Assembly: GCF_934202235.1 (NCBI RefSeq)
Contig: NZ_CAKPXS010000001.1
Location: 49,539-113,538 of the forward strand
Direction: 5' to 3'
Origin: an uncultured Limosilactobacillus sp.
GTDB taxonomy: Bacteria > Bacillota > Bacilli > Lactobacillales > Lactobacillaceae
DNA length: 64,000 nt
Under the pieces are notes generated by a model that had not been told where the DNA came from, made no database searches, and saw only the letters and a program-made list of their open reading frames with translations. Position numbers and translations under genes: made by a program. This document shows, one piece after another, positions 1 to 6,855 of this stretch (position 1 is its first letter; each line of letters starts with the position of its first letter).

Positions 1-1058
1 TTGTCCCGTTTTTCCTTATATTCGTCGAACATATCCCCATAAACATCGAGGGTGATTGAAATACTACTGTGACCAAGTCGCTTACTAATGTCATAAGCAT
101 CGATGCCTTGATCAACCAGTAGAGCCACATGGCTGTGCCTAAGACTGTGAAAGTGGAAATTCTTTTTACTGATATTAAGGCTAGCTAACAGGTTACGCAG
201 GGTCTTATTGACACCGTTACTAGTGGGGATGGTGCCAAAGATATTTTGAAAAACCATTGTCGAGTTATTTTTAGCGCGTAACTGTCGCAGGTATGTCAAA
301 AGCTGATCGTTAATAATGATGGTCCGATTGCTTGATTGTGTCTTAGCCGGCTTAAAAGTATATTCCGTAGCGTCCCATGATTTATTGATTGTAATGGTGT
401 GTTTCAGGAAGTTGATGTCTTTCCAGGTTAAAGCTTGTAATTCAGATAGACGGGCACCAGTATAGATCGCTGCAATGATCATGTAACGGGAAGTGTATCG
501 AGGGTCTAAGCGGCTTGTAGCAGCTCCTAGCAGTCGTTTAATCTCTTTGAGGTTTAAGTACTCAACTTTTAAAATACGATTGCGATTGGCTGTCAGGGTA
601 ACTCTCTGGGTGAAGTCGCGATAAATATAGCCATCTAAGATAGCCGATTGAACGCATGCGCGGATGATGGAATTAGTTTTCTTGACCGTTTCTGGCGCAT
701 GGTCGCTGCCAAACTCATTGATAAAGTGCTGATACTGACTTCGAGTAATGTCTTTAAGTTCAACATTACAGAAGTACCTATCAAGAAATTTCTCGATGAT
801 TTTATAGCGGTTTAAGGTAATATGGGAAAGTTTAGGCTTTTTGTATTCCTCAACCCAACTATGGTAGTAATGTAGCAGGGTAATGTCTTGCGATAGATCA
901 ACACCTTTATGAAATTTTTCGTTAACTTCGGTTGCCCAGATACGGGCAGCAGCCTTAGTCTTAAAACCGCCTTTAGACATGTTATGACGTTTGCCATTGC
1001 GGTCATAAGGACGCAGGCGGGCTTCCCAGCCACTGCCACGTTTAACAAATTGTGCCAT
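1..1058 (-). CDS. int: Tyrosine-family phage integrase (3' end cut by window)
   Basis: Site-specific recombinase that would integrate and excise this prophage. My reverse-strand translation begins MAQFVKRGSGWEARLRPYD, an N-terminal AP2-like arm-binding start, followed by a SAM-like core-binding region. The catalytic domain shows the Arg in TGARLSEL, the HxxR motif HSLRHSH, the LGHSS His and the terminal Tyr in LDVYGD. The ATG at 1058 follows a good AGGAGGT. About 352 codons are visible and the stop lies left of the window, so attL is also outside. Confidence 0.95.
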   Translation of the reverse strand, partial: MAQFVKRGSGWEARLRPYDRNGKRHNMSKGGFKTKAAARIWATEVNEKFHKGVDLSQDITLLHYYHSWVEEYKKPKLSHITLNRYKIIEKFLDRYFCNVELKDITRSQYQHFINEFGSDHAPETVKKTNSIIRACVQSAILDGYIYRDFTQRVTLTANRNRILKVEYLNLKEIKRLLGAATSRLDPRYTSRYMIIAAIYTGARLSELQALTWKDINFLKHTITINKSWDATEYTFKPAKTQSSNRTIIINDQLLTYLRQLRAKNNSTMVFQNIFGTIPTSNGVNKTLRNLLASLNISKKNFHFHSLRHSHVALLVDQGIDAYDISKRLGHSSISITLDVYGDMFDEYKEKRD

Positions 1059-1189
1059 AGTAATTTATACCTCCTATGTGTTAGAATGAAAGAGCACGCC
1101 TCCTATAGCTTTTTAGAGCATAGCAGGATGTACTACGCCTCTGCGTAGTTTGTTGATTAAACGTGTCTGGTTTTATATCAACATTTGGT

Positions 1190-1223
1190 CCACTGACAGC
1201 TGCCACTGTCGGTGGGCTTTTTT
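1190..1223 (+). terminator. Intrinsic terminator opposing the minus-strand lysogeny operon
   Basis: CCACTGACAG (1190-1199) pairs with CTGTCGGTGG (1206-1215) with one wobble, then a T6 run on the + strand. Neighbouring genes are all on the minus strand, so it ends an antisense transcript or a short RNA. TGGTTTTAT at 1168-1176 is a possible but weak extended -10. The layout mirrors the other antisense cassettes at 7.0, 12.4 and 14.1 kb. Confidence 0.6.
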
Positions 1224-1225
1224 AT

Positions 1226-1636
1226 CTACAATAATCTTTCTTGTGCCGATAAGATATGTGGTAGGTCATGATCCTCAAATGGATTGCAAACTGCCCAAGA
1301 ATCCCAAAAATCAATTTGTTGCCAAATGAATTCCTTAGTAGCTAGTTCTTTGCTGATACCCTTGCGTCGTGCGTATTGAGCAATAATTTGTTTCCATTCA
1401 TCTAGTGAGTAAAAACTATCAAGACTGGCTGGTTCAATCTTAAATCCAGGAAATTTTTTGCCGTTATTTTTCACGTTATAAATAGCTTGCATAATCATGT
1501 TTGACGACTCAACAAGTTTCTTGGCGGTATCATACCAGTAGATAAGGGCGTGTTTTTTGCTAGATTCATTTGAAACATCGGCCGATTTGCAAAGATACAA
1601 ACCGGTATCTAAATTCTTAATCCTACATAGTTCCAT
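1226..1636 (-). CDS. Hypothetical prophage protein, lysogeny module
   Basis: 136 aa, start MELCRIKNLDTGLYLCKSAD, with a purine-rich site upstream (GGAGAC). It is soluble, mixed in charge, and has several Trp in its C-terminal third (EFIWQQIDFWDSWAVCN). I do not recognise the family. It is the last gene of a three-gene minus-strand set between integrase and CI, a place where phages often carry accessory genes expressed in the lysogen. Its role is unknown. Confidence 0.75.
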   Translation of the reverse strand: MELCRIKNLDTGLYLCKSADVSNESSKKHALIYWYDTAKKLVESSNMIMQAIYNVKNNGKKFPGFKIEPASLDSFYSLDEWKQIIAQYARRKGISKELATKEFIWQQIDFWDSWAVCNPFEDHDLPHILSAQERLL

Positions 1637-1654
1637 AATTGTCTCCTATTGCTA

Positions 1655-2098
1655 TTAATAATCATATTTAGGGCGTTTTATTACAATGTCACCGACTCGT
1701 ATTGGTTTCATATCATCAGTAGGCAGATCACCGGTAATTTGATTGGGGTCAACATTTAAATCGTCTTGCTCATCAAAACCATAGATGCTACTTGCACTGC
1801 GAAGGATACCTGACAACTGTTGCTTTGGAGAAAAATTGGCTGATAAGGTAGAATCGACATGGTGACTTGGTGCGTCAGCAATTGCCATTTTTGGATATAC
1901 CTTAGAAACATAAACAATGCCTTTGCTTACGTCTAACGTCCCAAGGTTTTCTCCAGTATCCGGATCTATTACCGGTTCAGTCCCAAATTTGTCAATAATT
2001 TCTAATCTATCTCCAACTTTTAGACCATCATCCTTACCTGAATTGACAACAATTTGCTTAGTACTAATTATCTTCGCTATTTTCATTTGTTTCTTCAA
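1655..2098 (-). CDS. Hypothetical protein with beta-rich N-terminal domain
   Basis: 147 aa. The N-terminal half (MKKQMKIAKIISTKQIVVNSG, then DGLKVGDRLEII, then DTGENLGTLDVSKGIVYVSKVYPKMAIA) has the alternating pattern of a small beta-barrel, like the C-terminal repeats of FlgT-type or translocation-associated proteins. The C-terminal half is acidic and probably flexible. Its start overlaps the end of the 2064-2402 membrane-protein gene by 35 bp, so the two are translationally coupled and may act together at the membrane. Function unknown. Confidence 0.75.
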   Translation of the reverse strand: MKKQMKIAKIISTKQIVVNSGKDDGLKVGDRLEIIDKFGTEPVIDPDTGENLGTLDVSKGIVYVSKVYPKMAIADAPSHHVDSTLSANFSPKQQLSGILRSASSIYGFDEQDDLNVDPNQITGDLPTDDMKPIRVGDIVIKRPKYDY

Positions 2099-2402
2099 TT
2101 TCCTTAATCTCCTTCATTAACATCAATTTTTGATTAATGTCTTTTGCTTGTTGCTCAGATAGAGAATTCATTATCAGATTAAGAACTGATTCTTGAAAAG
2201 AAATTCTCTGTTTCAGTGCCTTTTTATCCTTAACATCTATCTCATGTTGATTTTTAAGGCCATCTCGATTTCGGTTGAGGTCTTCGATGTTTTTTGTAAG
2301 TTGATATACGTTGGTAATTAGACATATTACATAGCTCAAAGCAAGAAAAACAATATAGGCTATAATGATGGTAGCACCATGCCCACTAAACCAATGGGCC
2401 AT
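2064..2402 (-). CDS. Small membrane protein with cytoplasmic coiled coil
   Basis: 112 aa. One strong transmembrane helix lies at about residues 9-31 (ATIIIAYIVFLALSYVICLI). A highly charged heptad-like region follows (about 35-105), so it is probably a bitopic protein with a coiled coil. The ATG at 2402 follows GGAAGGTG. It overlaps the next gene (1655-2098). Its position between CI and integrase suits a lysogenic-conversion or superinfection-exclusion protein, but that is inference from location only. Confidence 0.75.
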   Translation of the reverse strand: MAHWFSGHGATIIIAYIVFLALSYVICLITNVYQLTKNIEDLNRNRDGLKNQHEIDVKDKKALKQRISFQESVLNLIMNSLSEQQAKDINQKLMLMKEIKEIEETNENSEDN

Positions 2403-2480
2403 GCCATACGCACCTTCCGTTATAGCAAAGATAAAGCTACCGATTCCAAACAGTGTTCCACAATGAGGAGGCCAGAGTAT

Positions 2481-2699
2481 ATGTTTAAAAGAACGAATGT
2501 TATCAACTCCTTTCTTGAGAGATTAGACTATTGGCAAACCATTAATCTGCACGTAACTTTATTACAGGCAGAACAAGATATTTCGTTTGAAAAGGCTCGG
2601 GAACGAGCGGTAGTTGATTACAGTGATCCTAGTAAATTAAGATATTTGCTAGAAGAAGCTATTAATAGCCCAAAGCCTAAACACCATTTAAATTTGTAA
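2481..2699 (+). CDS. Small hypothetical protein facing CI
   Basis: 72 aa (MFKRTNVINSFLERLDYWQT to PKPKHHLNL). A longer frame opens at 2379, but the ATG at 2481 is preceded by GAGGAGG at a good distance, so I chose it. It is the only + strand gene within the minus-strand lysogeny block and converges on CI with a 10-bp gap. I see no clear promoter or recognisable domain. It could be a regulator read against the repressor transcript. Confidence 0.55.
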   Translation: MFKRTNVINSFLERLDYWQTINLHVTLLQAEQDISFEKARERAVVDYSDPSKLRYLLEEAINSPKPKHHLNL

Positions 2700-2709
2700 A
2701 CATAGCCAA

Positions 2710-3390
2710 CTACAAATTAGCAGAATAACTAATTGCTTTACCGATGATACGGCCCGGATGTTCTTTATCAAGGACAATCGGGTCGTATTGTTGGTTCTCG
2801 GGCATCAGCATGACTAACTTGTCCAGATACTTGATGCGTTTGAGGGTAGCCTCCGTGTCACCATCAACCAAGACGGCAGCAATCTCACCATTCTCAACTT
2901 CTGATTGTTGGTGGATAATTACCAACGAGCCATCGGGTATGGTTGGTTCCATGCTGTGACCTTTGCAACGCAGGGCAAAGAGGGTGCCATCAGGAACGTG
3001 GCCATCAAAGACCTGCTCGGTATAGCCTTCGATGTTCTCTTCAGCGGTGATCGGGTCACCACAGGCAATCTCGCCGACGATGGGGATGTGATGTAGGTTT
3101 TTACTTTGTGGATAAAAGATATTTGAAGTGTGAGCTTTTACATCCGTTGGTGCAAAACGAGGATCGATTTCTGATTTTTTTACGTTGAAGAAATCAGCTA
3201 ATTTTTGTACATTTCCTGGTGTAGGTAGTGTGCGTCCTTTAAAATACCCAGTTAATGTACTACTGGGAATGTGTGTTGTTTTATGAATGTCTACTTGTTT
3301 TTTCCCGTGTGATAGAAGTAGTCGATTAAGCCTATTTGCAATAACCTTTTTATACTTCTCGTCCTGCGGAGTAAGACCAGATCGTGCCAT
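2710..3390 (-). CDS. CI-type repressor, HTH plus S24 (LexA-like) peptidase
   Basis: 226 aa lysogeny repressor. An XRE-type HTH occupies about residues 15-75 (KQVDIHKTTHIPSSTLTGYFKG), followed by a linker and an S24 domain. The catalytic Ser146 sits in GHSMEPTIPDG and the Lys184 in ATLKRI. The likely self-cleavage site is Cys110-Gly111 in GEIACGDPI. Autocleavage would link induction to RecA and the SOS response. It is divergent from Cro across a 134-bp operator region and has a good GGAG ribosome site. Confidence 0.93.
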   Translation of the reverse strand: MARSGLTPQDEKYKKVIANRLNRLLLSHGKKQVDIHKTTHIPSSTLTGYFKGRTLPTPGNVQKLADFFNVKKSEIDPRFAPTDVKAHTSNIFYPQSKNLHHIPIVGEIACGDPITAEENIEGYTEQVFDGHVPDGTLFALRCKGHSMEPTIPDGSLVIIHQQSEVENGEIAAVLVDGDTEATLKRIKYLDKLVMLMPENQQYDPIVLDKEHPGRIIGKAISYSANL

Positions 3391-3468
3391 AACGGGGATC
3401 TCCTTTCTTAATTACAATATTATTTTCACATTAACTCATATTTTTTTCAAGTATATTCGACATTTGTA

Positions 3469-3497
3469 TTGAAATACGTATTAATTCGTAATATAAT
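3469..3497 (+). promoter_or_regulatory. Early rightward (cro) promoter with built-in operator
   Basis: TTGAAA (3469-3474), a 17-bp spacer and TATAAT (3492-3497) form a near-consensus promoter. The spacer holds the near-palindrome TACGTATTAATTCGTA (3475-3490), so a repressor bound there would block RNA polymerase. A partial half-site (AATTCGGTA) follows the -10. CI is the expected ligand, possibly also Cro. Confidence 0.85.
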
Positions 3498-3524
3498 TCG
3501 GTATGAATAGAAAGGAGGTAAACC

Positions 3525-3776
3525 ATGAAGAATATGTTCAGCTTAGAAGCATGTCGTAAAAATGCTGGCTTAACACTTCGCCAAGCGGCATCATATGCAG
3601 GTATTTCCTATCAGACGTTGTCTAAATATGAAAACAATAGTGCAGATATTCCAATTTCATTGCTGAATAAATTAGTATTTCTGTATCAAGTGGATAAGGA
3701 TCTTATTTTTTTGGGCAATAAATACGAATTAATTCGTAAAATAAAAGAAAAAAGACAAAAGAAGAAAGCTAGTTAG
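3525..3776 (+). CDS. Cro-like XRE regulator
   Basis: 83 aa. The helix-turn-helix (LTLRQAASYAGISYQTLSKY) takes up most of the protein and a Lys-rich tail ends it. AAAGGAGGT precedes the ATG. It is the first gene read from the early promoter and is divergent from CI, the normal place for the lytic regulator. A perfect operator-like palindrome lies in its last codons, so it may be autoregulated or act as a roadblock site. Confidence 0.88.
   Translation: MKNMFSLEACRKNAGLTLRQAASYAGISYQTLSKYENNSADIPISLLNKLVFLYQVDKDLIFLGNKYELIRKIKEKRQKKKAS
3723..3738. promoter_or_regulatory. Perfect 16-bp palindrome matching the cro operator
   Basis: TACGAATTAATTCGTA is a perfect dyad inside the 3' end of cro. It differs by one base from the site in the cro promoter spacer (3475-3490). 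It is probably a second operator for CI or Cro, possibly used for looping or pausing. Confidence 0.65.
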
Positions 3777-3801
3777 GGGGATGAGGACATGAGCGTAAAA
3801 G

Positions 3802-3840
3802 AAAAAAGCTTACAAACTACCGCCAGTAGTCTGCAAGCCT
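3802..3840 (-). terminator. Intrinsic terminator of the 3850-4077 gene
   Basis: On the minus strand GCTTGCAGACTA pairs with TAGTTTGTAAGC (two G-U pairs) and is followed by T6. It sits 10 bp past the minus-strand stop codon. It also explains why a + strand frame across this stretch is not a gene. Confidence 0.8.
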
Positions 3841-3849
3841 TAAAAATCA

Positions 3850-4077
3850 TTATTCCTGATGCTGTTCATCGCCATCAACTAAAAATTCTTTTAGAAGATT
3901 ATGTACCAGCGTATCGGTATAAGCACGACCCATTATCATTGCTACGCGAACTGGGTCATCGCCTTTTTTCACACCGTAAGAATTGAGAACTTTTTCGACG
4001 TTTTCTTTATTGTCAACGATGTCTAGAGTTTGATTGTAAATTTTTTGAAAACGTTGTTCAAATTCTTCACTTGTCAT
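3850..4077 (-). CDS. Small acidic protein in an antisense moron-like cassette
   Basis: 75 aa, MTSEEFEQRFQKIYNQTLDI to GDEQHQE. A GTG nine bases upstream is possible, but the ATG at 4077 sits 8 nt after AGGAGG and is preferred. It is acidic and helical with no known domain. It has its own extended -10 promoter (4111-4119) and terminator (3802-3840), and runs against the early operon. It is therefore probably expressed in the lysogen, independent of CI control. Confidence 0.7.
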   Translation of the reverse strand: MTSEEFEQRFQKIYNQTLDIVDNKENVEKVLNSYGVKKGDDPVRVAMIMGRAYTDTLVHNLLKEFLVDGDEQHQE

Positions 4078-4110
4078 AAGATTCACCTCCTTTCACGAGG
4101 ATCTGAATCA

Positions 4111-4119
4111 AGTATAGCA
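4111..4119 (-). promoter_or_regulatory. Extended -10 promoter for the 3850-4077 gene
   Basis: On the minus strand it reads TGCTATACT (TGN plus TATACT), about 35 bp upstream of the ATG, with AAAGGAGG between. I see no good -35, which is usual for extended -10 promoters. The same TGNTATACT form recurs at 7076-7084, 12398-12406 and 14202-14210. Confidence 0.65.
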
Positions 4120-4148
4120 AAGAAGAAAGTTAGCTAGGGGGTGAGAAC

Positions 4149-4400
4149 TTGAATATCTACGAAGCATGTAAGCTAGCTGGCGAAGGTGGCAAAATTGCCC
4201 AGCGCTCCGACTTAACTGACGACAACTTTTATCTAGTTACTGACCGTCATTCAGGCATTTCAATGTTTGCTGATGGTCAACGGATCAGTGGGATGTGGAA
4301 TCCACAATATCGTGACTTAGTTGCTACTGATTGGGTAGTAATCAAAAAAGGCCCCTTTAGAGGGCCTATGCCAGATGTTATTAAAGAGAACAGGTTTTAA
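4149..4400 (+). CDS. DUF2829-like protein, candidate Tad2-type anti-Thoeris protein
   Basis: 83 aa with a TTG start (MNIYEACKLAGEGGKIAQRS) after AGGGGGTGAG. The layout fits the DUF2829 family: N-terminal EA..LA..G.K, central ISMFADGQRISGMWNP and DLVATDWVVI. Tad2, the phage inhibitor that sequesters the Thoeris cyclic ADP-ribose signal, belongs to this family. The match is by pattern only. It may instead be a DUF2829 member with another role. It is the second regular gene of the early operon, a good place for an immediate-early counter-defence protein. Confidence 0.55.
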   Translation: MNIYEACKLAGEGGKIAQRSDLTDDNFYLVTDRHSGISMFADGQRISGMWNPQYRDLVATDWVVIKKGPFRGPMPDVIKENRF

Positions 4401-4403
4401 GGA

Positions 4404-4622
4404 CTACAAGGGGTTTGTAGATGATAATAGTCTTTTCAATCTTTTTAATATTTTTTCTCCTTTTGGTTCTTCACGTTCCACTGCCTTTAATTGCTCTTGG
4501 GTTTGCTGTTTACGTCTTTTTTGCCACCCGGTAATGTCGTAATGCATTCCTTTGTACCAGTACTTTTGGAACAAGCCGGAACTGAATGGGTCACGATTGG
4601 TAAATTCGTAAGCACGTTGATG
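4404..4622 (-). pseudogene. 3' remnant of an unrecognised minus-strand gene
   Basis: The minus strand is open and protein-like up to the stop at 4404-4406. It includes AYEFTNRDPFSSGLFQKYWY, then HYDITGWQKRRKQQ, and ends in a Lys/Arg-rich tail with SSTNPL. No usable start lies upstream: the frame runs into the antirepressor gene and loses its protein-like character near 4620. The 5' part therefore seems lost. I do not recognise the family. Confidence 0.5.
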
Positions 4623-4645
4623 ACGAAGATAAAGGGGTCGCCAAA

Positions 4646-5236
4646 ATGGAGACCCCTGGTGGGATACAAAGCCTACAGGTAATCAACGAATCAGGACTTT
4701 ATGCATTGATTCTTAGCAGTAAACTTCCACAATCAAAAGAATTTAAACGCTGGGTAACAAGCGAAGTTTTACCAGCCATCCGTAAGCATGGTGCTTACAT
4801 GACACCTCAAACAATTGAGAGGGCATTGCTAAATCCAGACACAATTATCAATTTGGCAACCCAGCTGAAAGATGAACAGGAGAAAAGGAAGAAACTTCAG
4901 GCAGAAAATAACACGATGAAACCAAAAGCTATATTTGCTGATGCTGTTACCACTAGCCACACAAGTATTCTTGTTGGGCAGTTGGCTAAAATTTTACGTC
5001 AAAATGGTGTTGATACAGGCCAGAATCGCTTATTTAAATGGTTGCGTGATAACGGTTATCTCGGCAAGCGTGGTAGCAATCGGAATGTTCCCACTCAATA
5101 TGCGATGGATTTGGGATTATTTACGACTAAGGAAACTGCTGTTACTCATGCTGATGGCCATACAACGGTTCAAATTACTACAAAAGTAACCGGTAAAGGA
5201 CAAACATACTTTATTAATAAGTTCTTAGGAGATTAA
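4646..5236 (+). CDS. Phage antirepressor, BRO-N domain truncated, KilAC C-terminus
   Basis: 196 aa from ATG 4646. Residues 1-50 are the last part of a BRO-N domain (NESGLYALILSSKLPQSKEF then KRWVTSEVLPAIRKHGAYM). Residues 60-95 form a coiled linker and 95-196 a KilAC domain ending in GKGQTYFINKFL. Codons before the ATG still read IRKHVDDEDKGVAK in the same frame, typical of BRO-N, but a TAA stops them. The gene has lost its first 60 or so codons. The surviving start has a chance AAAGGGG site. DNA binding is probably impaired. Confidence 0.75.
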   Translation: METPGGIQSLQVINESGLYALILSSKLPQSKEFKRWVTSEVLPAIRKHGAYMTPQTIERALLNPDTIINLATQLKDEQEKRKKLQAENNTMKPKAIFADAVTTSHTSILVGQLAKILRQNGVDTGQNRLFKWLRDNGYLGKRGSNRNVPTQYAMDLGLFTTKETAVTHADGHTTVQITTKVTGKGQTYFINKFLGD

Positions 5237-5239
5237 TCA

Positions 5240-5377
5240 ATGAAGACATTAAAATTTTCTGACGGCGTTGTAAATATTGATCTTGCTAAAGAGGTCCAAG
5301 TTGAGGTCAATTTGGAAAGAGAGCAAACGATTCTTATAATTCCCGATCGGCCCACTAATATGTGCGACCTTGATTAG
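5240..5377 (+). CDS. Small hypothetical phage protein
   Basis: 45 aa: MKTLKFSDGVVNIDLAKEVQ and so on, ending PTNMCDLD. The start overlaps the antirepressor end region, with AGGAG just upstream. It is predicted as mostly beta-strand. It is co-transcribed with the antirepressor and of unknown role. Confidence 0.6.
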   Translation: MKTLKFSDGVVNIDLAKEVQVEVNLEREQTILIIPDRPTNMCDLD

Positions 5378-5382
5378 AGAAT

Positions 5383-5571
5383 ATGGAAATGAATTTTATA
5401 AAACAATTACTTAAAAGCTTGCGACACCTTTTAGAAGACATATGGAATGTAATAGATGATTGGATTTGGGACCATCCACATATCGTAGCATTCGTTGTAT
5501 CAGTTTTCATTACAAGTTTGTTGTGGGGTTTCTACGCGTGGTGTTACTGGTATGAGTACTTACGACATTAG
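5383..5571 (+). CDS. Small membrane protein
   Basis: 62 aa with one transmembrane helix at about residues 33-55 (HIVAFVVSVFITSLLWGFYA) and many aromatic residues (WNVIDDWIWDH, WCYWYEY). The ribosome site is weak; ATG 5389 is an alternative start. Its end overlaps the end of the minus-strand 5560-6141 gene by 12 bp. Function unknown. Confidence 0.55.
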   Translation: MEMNFIKQLLKSLRHLLEDIWNVIDDWIWDHPHIVAFVVSVFITSLLWGFYAWCYWYEYLRH

Positions 5572-6141
5572 CGCATAAGTGCGTCGAGTATATTCTTGTT
5601 CGTTGATTAGTAATTCTTTAACTGATAACTCAATCGTTTTTTTACTTCGCTTGTTGTACTTAAGGATTAGTTCACATTGTCCAGGTTTCAGTTTTTCCAA
5701 GTCGATATCTACAGATTGAAAAGGCAAAATAATATTCCTACTTGTAAAAGGATTTATATTGACTGGAAATCCTGTAGACCAACATACCTTAGCTGGGTCA
5801 GTGAATGTGGCTAACTGATATGACTTCTTATCTTTTAAATGATGTTCAGGTTCTTGAGAAGAAAGAATTAACGGGTAGCTTATGGCTTTGAACTTAATTT
5901 TTCTGTTAATTGTGATGTTTGCTTTTCGTAAAGAAATCGGTTTTGAAGATGGGTTGTATATCTCTAATGAAATGTTGTATTGGCTAGAAATTTTATGTAT
6001 CCAATTAATATGGAAAAGTGGTTTGGCATGTTTAGTAATCCAAGTATTGACCCCAGAATACACGGACAACAGAAAAGCTAAAGTGGCGACGATTGGGCTC
6101 CAGTACTTCAAGAAAAAAGAAATTATCAGATGTGTGTTCAT
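5560..6141 (-). CDS. Membrane-anchored protein, antisense moron-like gene
   Basis: 193 aa. A transmembrane helix at about residues 15-35 (SPIVATLAFLLSVYSGV) is followed by a beta-rich domain with an Ig-like rhythm (NISLEIYNPSSKPISLRKAN). It runs against the early operon and has GAGGTG before its ATG plus its own extended -10 promoter (6164-6172). Independent expression from a lysogen and membrane location suit a superinfection-exclusion or surface-altering protein, but no family is recognised. It is AT-rich compared with nearby replication genes. Confidence 0.7.
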   Translation of the reverse strand: MNTHLIISFFLKYWSPIVATLAFLLSVYSGVNTWITKHAKPLFHINWIHKISSQYNISLEIYNPSSKPISLRKANITINRKIKFKAISYPLILSSQEPEHHLKDKKSYQLATFTDPAKVCWSTGFPVNINPFTSRNIILPFQSVDIDLEKLKPGQCELILKYNKRSKKTIELSVKELLINEQEYTRRTYALMS

Positions 6142-6163
6142 AATTAGTTTTCACCTCAATGAG

Positions 6164-6172
6164 ATTATATCA
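6164..6172 (-). promoter_or_regulatory. Extended -10 promoter for 5560-6141
   Basis: The minus strand reads TGATATAAT, a consensus -10 with a TGN extension, about 20 bp before the GAGGTG ribosome site. No clear -35. Confidence 0.6.
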
Positions 6173-6223
6173 AAGCATAAATATTATCAGACACGACAAA
6201 TCAACAGGTAGGAGGTATAACCG

Positions 6224-6580
6224 GTGGAATTAAATTTAAGCGATGACGAATTAACGAAGATTGCAGTTCAACTTCAACCATATGTCGAGAAGCTGATTAG
6301 CAAACATCAACAGCAAGAAGCTATCACTCATCCGGAGATAACCCGGTGGCTAACAACCCCGGAGTTTAGGAAGAAGTTGCCGCGTCGGAAAAATGATAAT
6401 TGGATTCGTGAGGTGCTACTTGAGGCACCCAAGTTTCAGAAGTACGTCGATAAAGGCGGCGCTGATCGTGGCAGAGGTCATGCGTGGGCCATCGACCCGA
6501 AACTATTGCACTGGATCGACAAGCATCCAAACCACATTAACTGGAAGGCTAAGAACCCAGCGGAGGTGTATCTGTATTGA
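6224..6580 (+). CDS. DUF771-like phage early protein
   Basis: 118 aa with a GTG start after AGGAGG. A helical N-terminus (MELNLSDDELTKIAVQLQPY, then VEKLISKHQ) leads to an HTH-like segment with WLTTPEFRKKLPRRKNDNWI and IDPKLLHWIDKH. Length, place and the conserved Trp pattern fit the DUF771 phage family, often excisionase-like or DNA-binding. The family call is moderate. It is the first gene after the antisense moron and the start of the replication block. Confidence 0.6.
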   Translation: MELNLSDDELTKIAVQLQPYVEKLISKHQQQEAITHPEITRWLTTPEFRKKLPRRKNDNWIREVLLEAPKFQKYVDKGGADRGRGHAWAIDPKLLHWIDKHPNHINWKAKNPAEVYLY

Positions 6581-6855
6581 AAGGATTTCGCAGACAGAAC
6601 GGTGTTAATTGGCTAAACGAAGAAGTTGTCACTTATAGCAACAGTCGAGTATTCGGCGGTGTGGTAACTAAGAACATCCTACGGAACAACTTACCACCTA
6701 GCGATTGGTATGCCGCCAAAGAGTTTTTGTATGGGAGGAGGATGCCTCATGTTTTACATCGCCATTGTCATGGGCGTAATCGTTGGCTGCTTACTTATAG
6801 CGGCTATCATCACACTGGCCCAGCACGAGCAACGACTGCGTCAGTTGGAAGATGA
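6577..6855 (+). CDS. Small hypothetical phage protein
   Basis: 92 aa with a TTG start; GGAGGTG at 6563-6569 supports it and it overlaps the previous stop. The N-terminal 55 residues (NWLNEEVVTYSNSRVFGGVV then LPPSDWYAAKEFLYGRR) look like a real phage protein. The remainder reads through the overlapping membrane-protein gene in another frame and looks like chance sequence, so the natural C-terminus may have been lost. Confidence 0.55.
   Translation: MKGFRRQNGVNWLNEEVVTYSNSRVFGGVVTKNILRNNLPPSDWYAAKEFLYGRRMPHVLHRHCHGRNRWLLTYSGYHHTGPARATTASVGR

Larger units (their letters stand above)
3758..4141. repeat. Imperfect direct repeat flanking an antisense gene cassette
   Basis: A 23-bp sequence at 3758-3780 recurs at 4119-4141 with 21 matches (purine-rich, ending in TAG and GGGGG). 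Each copy carries the ribosome-binding site of the + frame that follows it. Between them is a complete minus-strand unit: promoter, gene and terminator. This looks like the scar of an insertion between cro and the 4149 gene. Confidence 0.7.

Noticed and set aside
909..1148. + strand frame opposite the integrase N-terminus
   Set aside because: Most of it is antisense to integrase codons and no ribosome site precedes it.
2419..2427. Minus-strand TGCTATAAC as a promoter for the 2064-2402 gene
   Set aside because: A start from it would begin inside or after the GGAAGGTG ribosome site, so the mRNA would lack it.
3789..3986. Open + strand frame after cro with a plausible ribosome site
   Set aside because: Its first part encodes the intrinsic terminator of the minus-strand 3850-4077 gene and the rest is antisense to that gene, which has its own promoter and better ribosome site.
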